Positions 56,842-64,000 of a stretch of 64,000 nucleotides of DNA are shown here, one piece after another. Source of the DNA: Sparassis latifolia (Eukaryota > Basidiomycota > Agaricomycetes > Polyporales > Sparassidaceae); NCBI GenBank assembly GCA_018466975.1, contig CM031556.1, positions 2,108,001 through 2,172,000 on the forward strand, in the 5' to 3' direction. A model generated the notes under the pieces. It was not told the origin of the DNA. It saw nothing but the letters and a program-made list of their open reading frames with translations, and searched no databases. Numbering within the stretch: position 1 is the stretch's first letter; each line of letters begins with the position of its first letter. The position numbers were made by a program, and so were the translations under genes.

Positions 56842-57427
56842 GCGCCGAGTGGGTGGTGTATAGGCGGGGTTCTTTTGGCGTATTTTCTTGTCGGTGTGCT
56901 CGGGTAGTCCGAACGTGCATGTGTATTCTGTCAAGTGCTTACTGCTTTGTCGTTGCTCTGTGATCGCTGATGCGTGTGCTACGAGATAGCACTCAGGCTG
57001 TCCAATGGTCGCGGAAACGAAAGCGCTGCGCGTCTTCGGCCCCGCGTATGGTGTCATTATGGCAACGGCCTGTGTTCACGTACACTGGCGCGCTCTGCTG
57101 GCAGTGCACGCTTCGCGCCTTGTGTCCATCATTGTCACGGTGGCGGCTATGGCGGCGCTGTGCTGCGTCGGCCTCGGCGAGAACAGCTCTATGCATCTGT
57201 GATACAAAGACGATTGTTCCTGTGGAACGTGCACAGCCAGCTGTCCGTAGCTCTTGGTACAGATCCAGTCGACCGGATGTTCGCTATTCGTACTTACAGA
57301 AAAAGAATCCACTTAAGCTGACCCGAGTTCGAACTTGAATGGTTGCTAAATTGGGCGATCGGGACCCCCACGTCCTCGTCGCAGTCACGGTCACGGTTGC
57401 GTCGTAGACTAACCCATTTAAGTAGAA

Positions 57428-57970
57428 CTGTAGAAGAGCCCGAGATTCTTCGCATCAGGCGTTGCAATTCCGATTCGAGTCCACGTACATATTTTCCGGC
57501 GCTCACCATATCTGCCAGACGTTCGCCCTGGGATCCGACGTTCGCTTTATCCAAAAGCTGACTCGGACGCAACAGACGTGGTGCGCTCGTGCAATCATCA
57601 GGCTTCTTGCTCACAGAGTCTAAATCAGAGAGGTAGGTTGAAAAGTATTACTCGCCTTTTATGCTAAACACTACTTCCTAGGCAGATCAGATGCAATGTA
57701 TTAACTTCTCTCCGTTTGAATTCGCGCCATCAGAACGCTGTTGAGGCGACCACCTGCAAATCCAGCACTCACACTTGGAATACGCAGTCGGAGGTACTTA
57801 CCTTGTCATAAAGTTTGCCGTTGCCGAGTATTGCGAATGGAGAGTTTTGCTGCGATGTTGCCGCTGCGTATCCGTGTGTTTCGCATGTATGGGTTGCGGA
57901 GGCCGGTGTCCTCCGCGAATGTCTGCAGTAAAGGGAGCGCTATCCCTGTGGGTTAACGATGAGTTCATGG
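57428..57970. repeat. Direct duplication, copy 1 (with possible gene fragment on minus strand)
   Basis: This 543-bp segment recurs at 58122-58652. On the minus strand it has an open stretch ending FAILGNGKLYDK directly before a gtaagt donor, and downstream an exon-like stretch SKKPDDCTSAPRLLRPSQLL, ADMVSAGKYVRGLESELQRL. This looks like part of an unidentified gene with an intron. Past the repeat edge the minus-strand frame continues differently from copy 2. Confidence 0.85.
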
Positions 57971-58121
57971 ATTAGAGTAGTTTCTTAGAGTGTAACAGAA
58001 AATTTACAAGCAGTGTTACTTACTCACGGAAGCCTCCAGTTGACGTATTTTGAAATCAGGGTGTGACGTGACCAAGCGCCCACGGGGCGCCAATCGAATC
58101 CGACCCATCGACAGTATACTC

Positions 58122-58652
58122 CTGTAGAAGAGCCCGAGATTCTTCGCATCAGGCGTTGCAATTCCGATTCGAGTCCACGTACATATTTTCCGGCGCTCAC
58201 CATATCTGCCAGACGTTCGCCCTGGGATCCGACGTTCGCTTTATCCAAAGGCTGACTCGGACGCAACAGACGTGGTGCGCTCGTGCAATCATCAGGCTTC
58301 TTGCTCACAGAGTCTAAATCAGAGAGGTAGGTTGAAAAGTATTACTCGCCTTTTATGCTAAACACTACTTCCTAGGCAGATCAGATGCAATGTATTAACT
58401 TCTCTCCGTTTGAATTCGCGCCATCAGAACGCTGTTGAGGCGACCACCTGCAAATCCAGCACTCACACTTGGAATACGCAGTCGGAGGTACTTACCTTGT
58501 CATAAAGTTTGCCGTTGCCGAGTATTGCGAATGGAGAGTTTTGCTGCGATGTTGCCGCTGCGTATCCGTGTGTTTCGCACGTATGGGTGTGTCCTCCGCG
58601 AATGTCTGCAGTAAGGAAGCGCTATCCCTGTGGGCTAACGATGAGTTCATGG
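58122..58652. repeat. Direct duplication, copy 2
   Basis: Nearly identical to 57428-57970. The differences seen are one A/G change (58249), T/C changes near 58580 and 58634, a 12-bp deletion near 58588 and two small changes around 58613. The two copies are 151 bp apart. The 12-bp loss keeps the reading frame of the open minus-strand stretch. Confidence 0.85.
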
Positions 58653-59273
58653 TGTGCATTGTTTTATTTCTGGTTTGGGCGTCAGATCGCTTGCGTGCAG
58701 CCAGGCCCGTGCGTCTATGTGACTCGTCATTTTTTTTCTGTATTCAAGGGTATTTACGGTATGGGAGTAAACGACGGTCAGTAAGTTCCCTTCTCGCTGC
58801 TAGCAGCAGTGCTCGCTAATGAATGTCATCTAAGCGTAGCTGAAATCATTTATTTGAATGCATGACGTTGGATATAACTAGCATCACTTCAATTCTTTAC
58901 CCTGCACCTGCTTGGGAATAATTCACTGCGGAAGTAAAGCCCGCAAATGCAGGTCACAGAGCATTGTCGACTAGGGGTGGCCGACTTGTAGCTTCACCTC
59001 CCGACTTACGATCATCATCGTCCACTGACCCTCCCTTGCCAGCGATACTTAGCTAGAATCAGCAGAGTCGCCCGCGATGGTGAGTGAAAATAACATTGTT
59101 CGCTGACCTTTGATGCCAAGCTCAGCTGTCTCCTCTGGCTCGTAGGAAATTACACGATCTTGTACTGCGCGCGTCCCGCCGAGACTATGCGAGTTGCACA
59201 TCGTCCCTCCGTGGATGAAAGTGAACCCGGAGTAGCTGCCTGCAGCTTACCTGTACGGCCTCGAAAGGAAGGA

Positions 59274-59380
59274 CTTTCCTGACGCGGCGAGTGCTTTCCT
59301 GGCGCGGTGAGTATTGTTCTACTCCCTACATCTGACGTACTTCTTAAGCGCGCTGGCTATTTCTTGAGCGCGTTAGCATC
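59274..59380. repeat. Two adjacent 20-bp tandem pairs
   Basis: At 59274-59313 the unit ctttcctgacgcggcgagtg is followed by a copy with four changes. At 59341-59380 ttcttaagcgcgctggctat is followed by a copy with four changes. Both units contain a GCGCG-like core. Function unknown. Confidence 0.55.
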
Positions 59381-60149
59381 TTTGACCTGAGCGTTAATGC
59401 AGTTGTTCGACCCTGTGAATTCTTGCATCCTACCGAATCGTCCACGAAGCCATGACGTTAATTTGGTCAAATCGAAAAGTTGGCTAGAAGGTCCCAACAT
59501 CCAACGAGGTCCTCACAAAATCATTTGACAGGAATCGCCTATCCTCTTCCATTTCCTGACCAAAGTGAATGGCTACCGAGCCGTAGAAGTGAACGCAATG
59601 CGACTCCAAGCACGTTTGATGGTCACCCTACTCTATGGGCACGTCTCTGGAAGTAGTCAAGCGAACCCTGAAGTGCAGCTGCAAGCCAAGACGCGACGAC
59701 CACGATTTTATTCGCTTATGACGAAGCGGTGTATCAATTCATAGATTCCGATCAGCAGCTGGCCGCGTATGTTTGAGCACGCTCACTAACAACGCTTCAT
59801 GTCCTTTTTTTTGGCAACGACAAGTTGTACGCAGTCCTAATATATCTATGTTGTATTTTCCTCAACTCACATGCTTGCTCATGAGCCTTGCATTCGACAT
59901 GTGCATGCTCTAGCGCCCGATAATCAGACCCCGATCTCACTAGAGGCCAGTTAGCGCGCACTGATACCGCAGTCCGTCAAAGTCATAGCCATGGTCCGCA
60001 GCGGGATGGCTCTATCTGGGAGCGTACAGCGTGCCTGCTGTATCCCCACGCACACGGCTGGCTAAGTATAAAGGCGTATTTGCCAAGCAGGTGAAGTGAA
60101 GGCACGAGCGGGACCATCTGCACTCACTGACAGACTTCTACGAGTCAAC

Positions 60150-61547
60150 ATGTACGCTAATCGTGAGTATTGACATTCAGTCCAATATATCAAACTCGAA
60201 CATTTTTGACCCGGTATAACAGACACATCTGACCCCGCTACCAAAGAATTCCCATATTACCACTATTTGCCCACCAGGAGTGTTTGCATCCTTTTTGTAG
60301 TCTTATACTCTATTTCTACTGGTATGTGTATCTCACCCGTCGGACTGACCATGGGGACTGACTTATGTTGCTACAGTTTGTCATCTCGTCCAAGCCTTCG
60401 TTCCCCGCCGCGTAGGATGGTGGGTGTTTCCCACCATTTGCTTGGGCGGAGCTGGCGAAATTCTCGGCTGGAGTGGTCGGCTGTGGTCAAATCTTAACAT
60501 ACAAAAGCAGACACCTTTTTTCATCCAGTAAGTTGGCTTAGACTGTGGATTGTCCTTCGATTGAGTGGCTGGTTTTCGTCATTCAGAATTGTCATGACTA
60601 TCATAGCTCCGACACCAGTCGTAGCTGGTATCTTCATCATCTTCGGAATGATCACAGAGCGACTGGGAGCGAGCTACAGCCGTCTTGCTCCGAAAAATTG
60701 TGAGTGTAAGTTTCCGACCGATAGACTTAAAACTAATATACGCCGATAGATTCGAGGATATTCTTGTCATGCGTGAGCCATACTCTTGTATTACTCTGGC
60801 TATGTCACGAGTAAGACAATTGCCCACATAGGACATCATATCTCTGGTTGTCCAAGCAGCAGGCGGTGCTTTGGCGACCTCAAACACTACATCAACATCA
60901 CAAATGGTGAGGATCTCGATTATCTTGCAGTTCGATCGCCCATTTTTCAACATTGCAGGGTGGACATATCATGCTAGCCGGGATCGCTTTTCAACTGGGT
61001 GGGGATCATTGCCCTGTCAATTCATGTCAATTCACTGAAGTTTTCCTCTAGCTGTCATCACGGTGTTTGTCCTTTGTGTGGCCGAATATCTCTTCCGCTT
61101 CCTTCACGGTCGCCCCGTGCGCACGTCTGGGGTGAGCCAGCCCATGAAACCTTCTGCTTTTTGGGACATGAGGATGAAACTCATGGTTGGTGGTATGTTG
61201 TTCAGCACAACTTTTCTTTATATCCGGTGTGTATACCTGCTCCTGCGTTCATCCACCGGCACGTTTACTGAGAGCTCCTACTAACAGAGCAATCTACCGG
61301 ACAATCGAGCTGAGCTCTGGCTATGGAGGCCCTATCCAAACGAACCAGCTGTATTTTGGTACGTCCTAGTGACACTAGGTGGGTGAATGATACTCAACGG
61401 GGCATGCCATTTTTCACAGACATTCTCGACGGCGCGATGGTCACGCTGTCGTTGTACACGCTCAACTTCTTCCATCCGGGTGTTCTCTTGCGTCTCGGAG
61501 AGGTCGATTCGACCATCGCACTTGGTAACATGGAGCAATTTTCGTGA
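60150..61547 (+). CDS. RTA1-like seven-transmembrane protein (Rsb1 family)
   Basis: A short first exon, MYAN, joins HTSDPATKEFPYYHYLPTRS at a GT-AG intron. Membrane segments follow: VCILFVVLYSIST, GWWVFPTICLGGAGEILGW, IVMTIIAPTPVVAGIFIIFG, IFLSCDIIALVVQAAGGAL, GGHIMLAGIAFQLVVITVFV and MKLMVGGMLFSTTFLYIRAI, ending ALGNMEQFS at 61547. GGAGEILGW, TIIAPTPVVAGIF and QAAGGAL are signature blocks of the fungal RTA1/RSB1 family, tied to resistance to 7-aminocholesterol and to sphingoid-base export in yeast. The specific ligand is unknown. About seven short introns are inferred; the middle exons near 60690-60980 were joined by family similarity. Confidence 0.88.
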
Positions 61548-62203
61548 AGCAGCCATCTTCCTCTACCGATTTTCCCATGCTACGAAACCAGATCATTGGA
61601 GCTTCGCTTTTATTATCGGACATTGATCTAGCTGTGTTTGGACATAATTGTATCATACATATATATATCCTTGGACATTGGCCAACTGTTCTCGTGGAAG
61701 ATTTTCAACTACATCCTTGGTGTGACGGATTAAACCTCGCACTACAGTTCAGCTTTCCTTTGAGTGCAGCGTCTGACCTCCCCAACTCGTGATAATGAAA
61801 AATACTACCAAAGGGCAGTAACGAACAACGTAGAGAAGAAACATGTCAAACAATTTCCAGGCATATCAAAGTTTCGAAGCTGAAGCGCTGACTTGGAAGC
61901 TTGAAGAATGATGGTGGAGTGAACTCAGTGTTCAGGTCGTACATGTGAGCGCACTTGGCATGTCGATATTTATAAGCACAAGAATCGACTTCATCGAAAA
62001 AACCATGCTTTTACCCGTAAATGAGGTTCACTTGAGCGATGGGTGGATGATCTTGAACAGTTTCCAAAATGGGAAGGAGACTGCAAAGTCCGTCGGCAAT
62101 CACCGAGCTGTACAGTTTTGTAACCTGTGGCTTCCCAGTCCGCCTAGACTGGCGAAATTCGGTAACAGATCCCGTACTCAACCTCACCGCCCCCAAGACC
62201 AAC
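61548..62203. other. Intergenic, ribosomal protein promoter side
   Basis: A 656-bp gap before the uS17 gene. No gene or repeat was recognised. The ribosomal protein promoter should lie in its last few hundred bases. Confidence 0.35.
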
Positions 62204-62960
62204 ATGGCTGACCAAGTGAGTATTCCTAGTGTCCTTTGTAAATTTGATGTCGTCAAGCGTGTTGCGTTTAGATCGAGAAGGCCTACCAGAAGCAACACCT
62301 CTTCCAAAACGCGAAGGCTCGCGGTGCGTACACATGCTGATGGTGCATCGAGCGTGTAAAGAACCAAATATCATCTATTCAGGCGGAAAGAAGGTCTCTG
62401 CGAAGGAGAAACGGTGGTACAAGGATGTTGGTCTGGGATTCAAGACACCTGCTGAGGCGATCACTGGGACATACATCGGTGCGTCATATGCTCACTTTCC
62501 ACTGCGGACTCTTCTCATGTAGGCAGGGTTGCGCGTCGCTCAGACAAGAAGTGCCCATTCACCGGTGACGTTTCTATCCGTGGCCGTATCCTGACCGGCC
62601 GCGTCGTATCGACGAAGATGACCCGCACGATTATCATCCGACGGGACTATCTCCATTATATCGCGAAATACAGTGCGTGTTGGTGCTATCCGTCATCCTA
62701 ATAAACTCATGCGATAAAATGAAGACCGTTACGAGAAGCGTCACAAGAACCTTGCAGCGCATATTTCTCCAGCTTTCCGCGCTGATCCTGGTGACGTTGT
62801 GACCGTTGGTGAGCTCCTTGATTTCTATCCCAGTTGACGCGGTTATCGGCTCAATTATCCTTACACAGGCCAATGCCGGCCGCTATCAAAAACCGTACGA
62901 TTCAACGTTCTCAGGGTATCGAAGAGCAAGGCGGCGGTGAAGGCATTCGGCAAGTTCTAG
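62204..62960 (+). CDS. RPS11: Small-subunit ribosomal protein uS17 (RPS11)
   Basis: Exon 1 is the four codons MADQ, a common pattern in ribosomal protein genes, joined to [78 protein letters not shown] and [20 protein letters not shown] follow, then [20 protein letters not shown] and the terminal [10 protein letters not shown] with a TAG at 62958-62960. This is eukaryotic uS17 of the 40S subunit, which binds 18S rRNA. About 155 residues, the family length. Five short introns are seen, none long enough to host an obvious snoRNA, and no box C/D pairs were noticed. Confidence 0.96.
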
Positions 62961-63419
62961 GCTGTCGATGGCGGTTGAGGGTTGGGCCGTAGGATATGAT
63001 TTTATTGTTTTCTCATGTGCTATGAATGCATCAAAATGACTTCGCTATGCAACAAACAGCATGTATCTGTCGAGCACTATTGTGAGAGCAAGTTGTATTT
63101 GTCAGATGAGAATAGTGTGAGATGAAGTTCAGGGGAGATATGTATCCTTGGCGAAGCGGAGCGGCGCGGCAAACAGCATACAAACAAGAAGCGTGCGCTT
63201 TGAGACCTTACCCTTGGCCAGACTGTAACTCTACTACTTCCGGGATTGCGACGACGAGTACGGCCTTTCCATCTCATCTCCTCGTTCCCAATCCTCGCCC
63301 ACGCACAGGCCGTCAAGCTGGCGCCCACACTCCTCTCGGTATTCACTTCCAGGCTCGGAAGGCCAAGATCTCAGTCTCCTCAGCGGGGTTCGCCATCACA
63401 GCCTCCTCAGGCCCTTCCC
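62961..63419. other. Intergenic and 5' leader of the PPZ gene
   Basis: A 459-bp region with the uS17 3' flank and the PPZ promoter and leader. The leader is C/T-rich (63255-63415) and has an upstream ATG (63122) in another frame. It could affect translation. Confidence 0.4.
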
Positions 63420-64000
63420 ATGGGCCAGCAGCAGTCGAAAAAGAGCAGGAAGAGTGGGAAGGACAAAGACAAAGAGCCTGGCGATTCAACCGTTCTTGAT
63501 GCTGCTGACATCAACGACAACACCCCCCAGAGCACTTTATCCCGTGCAACGCCCCCGAACGCCGCCCCTTCGAGCAGTATACCGAATGGTTCAAATTCCA
63601 ACTATGCAGATCAGGCTACGAATGGTTCCCTACCTGATGGCGTGGTGACAGGACAGAGCGAAAGTGGTTCACGACCTCCGGGCGACAGCACCAACGACAT
63701 CTCTTCCACCGTTTCAGCCAATTCGTCATCACCATCCACATCTCCCCCAAATGTCGTGAAGCCCCCGCCTCTAGACATCCCTATTACGCAGACAATTCTC
63801 TCCAACGCTAACGCCGTCCCTTATCCCACACCAGGCTCCACAAACAGCTTTACACCCGGTGATCCTGCCGGACTGGCTGCCGGGGCCAATAGCAAGGACA
63901 GACTCAAACAATTGGACATCGACGACATGATTCAACGATTACTTGACGTTGGTTACACCGGCAAAGTCAGCAAGTCCCTGTGTCTTAAGAACACAGAGAT
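63420..64000 (+). CDS. PPZ-type Ser/Thr phosphatase, N-terminal part
   Basis: The gene runs off the right edge. The start is MGQQQSKKSRKSGKDKDKEP at 63420; Gly2 followed by Ser6 and lysines is an N-myristoylation site, as in yeast Ppz1/Ppz2. A Ser/Thr/Pro-rich disordered region (residues 20-155) includes DIPITQTILSNANAVPYPTP. The catalytic domain begins KQLDIDDMIQRLLDVGYTGK and SKSLCLKNTEI, matching the first helices of PP1-like phosphatases with the Ppz-type LLDVGY. The metal motifs GDxHG and GDxxDRG lie beyond the window. PPZ enzymes control potassium and sodium homeostasis and cell-wall integrity in fungi. The N-terminal region is intronless so far. Confidence 0.9.
   Translation, partial: MGQQQSKKSRKSGKDKDKEPGDSTVLDAADINDNTPQSTLSRATPPNAAPSSSIPNGSNSNYADQATNGSLPDGVVTGQSESGSRPPGDSTNDISSTVSANSSSPSTSPPNVVKPPPLDIPITQTILSNANAVPYPTPGSTNSFTPGDPAGLAAGANSKDRLKQLDIDDMIQRLLDVGYTGKVSKSLCLKNTE

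Larger units (their letters stand above)
56842..60149. other. 3.3-kb region without a called gene, containing a large duplication
   Basis: Beyond the direct duplication at 57428-58652, the region has small tandem pairs (59274-59313 and 59341-59380) and a poly-T stretch near 59803-59812. No functional protein family was recognised on either strand, although the duplicated segments carry plausible splice sites and open minus-strand stretches. Confidence 0.45.

Noticed and set aside
57428..58652. LTR pair of a tiny retrotransposon (copies begin TG and end CA)
   Set aside because: Only 151 bp lies between the copies, with no primer-binding site, polypurine tract or flanking duplication seen, and the copies carry splice-like coding stretches.
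62215..62270. snoRNA in the first intron of the ribosomal protein gene
   Set aside because: The intron is only about 56 nt and no box C/D or H/ACA pattern was visible.

Overview
This window reads as compact nuclear DNA from a filamentous basidiomycete, most likely an Agaricomycete such as a polypore. The evidence is about 31 protein-coding genes in 64 kb on both strands, nearly all split by GT-AG introns of roughly 48-70 nt. Gene content is typically fungal: the Rsb1/RTA1 family, a PPZ phosphatase, Dug3, the fungal CorA/Mnr2 family, a DUF2235 hydrolase and a pseudouridine-catabolism fusion protein. No rRNA, tRNA, CRISPR array or bacterial operon was recognised. Exon boundaries were read by eye from splice consensus and protein-family continuity, so CDS entries give the start-to-stop span including introns.

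Layout: 1-2034 (+) 3' part of an Irc3-like helicase; 2055-5259 (-) pseudouridine-phosphate glycosidase/PfkB kinase fusion; 5584-6161 (+) molybdopterin synthase large subunit; 6296-7635 (-) ICE2; 7943-9511 (-) Dug3; 9863-11804 (-) phosphoacetylglucosamine mutase; 11988-13013 (+) alpha-SNAP; 13314-14505 (+) NUS1; 15170-17332 (+) DUF2235 hydrolase; 17849-18487 (-) FMN reductase; 18675-20184 (+) RRP36; 20560-22980 (+) Mnr2-like Mg transporter; 23292-24930 (-) unknown coiled-coil protein; 26377-27744 (+) PEX16; 28042-28783 (+) cupin; 28952-30050 (-) L-rhamnose-1-dehydrogenase; 30384-31863 (+) ketol-acid reductoisomerase paralogue; 32830-35307 (+) RBM39/Rsd1; 36078-37358 (-) alpha/beta hydrolase; 37592-39151 (+) D-serine dehydratase; 39633-40740 (+) Rab4-like GTPase; 41221-42429 (-) isochorismatase-family hydrolase; 43203-45574 (+) mucin-like membrane protein; 46082-47635 (+) unknown membrane protein; 48221-48747 (-) small orphan protein; 51146-53763 (-) GT31 glycosyltransferase; 54239-55670 (-) GST-like protein; 56052-56841 (+) SGT1; 60150-61547 (+) RTA1-like protein; 62204-62960 (+) ribosomal protein uS17 (RPS11); 63420 to the window end (+) PPZ phosphatase.

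Most genes are housekeeping: secretion and ER (alpha-SNAP, NUS1, ICE2, Rab4, PEX16), wall precursor supply (phosphoacetylglucosamine mutase), ribosome biogenesis (RRP36, uS17), splicing (RBM39) and amino-acid or glutathione turnover (Dug3, D-serine dehydratase). They do not form an obvious metabolic cluster. Several sit head to head over 180-390 bp of shared upstream DNA.

The non-genic DNA holds the clearest unusual structures: a nested foldback MITE cluster (31919-32657), a 606-bp TTAA-flanked inverted-repeat element ending about 20 bp from a start codon (48769-49374), a near-identical 540-bp direct duplication (57428-58652), and a degenerate inverted-repeat pair (25429/26130). Three genes in the GC-rich right half lose frame at short G/C runs in a way that one extra base would explain. 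This suggests homopolymer undercalls rather than real pseudogenes. Protein-level oddities are a reductoisomerase paralogue with Arg in place of the catalytic Lys, a CorA protein with SMN in place of GMN, and a 14-nt micro-exon carrying the predicted catalytic His of the DUF2235 hydrolase.
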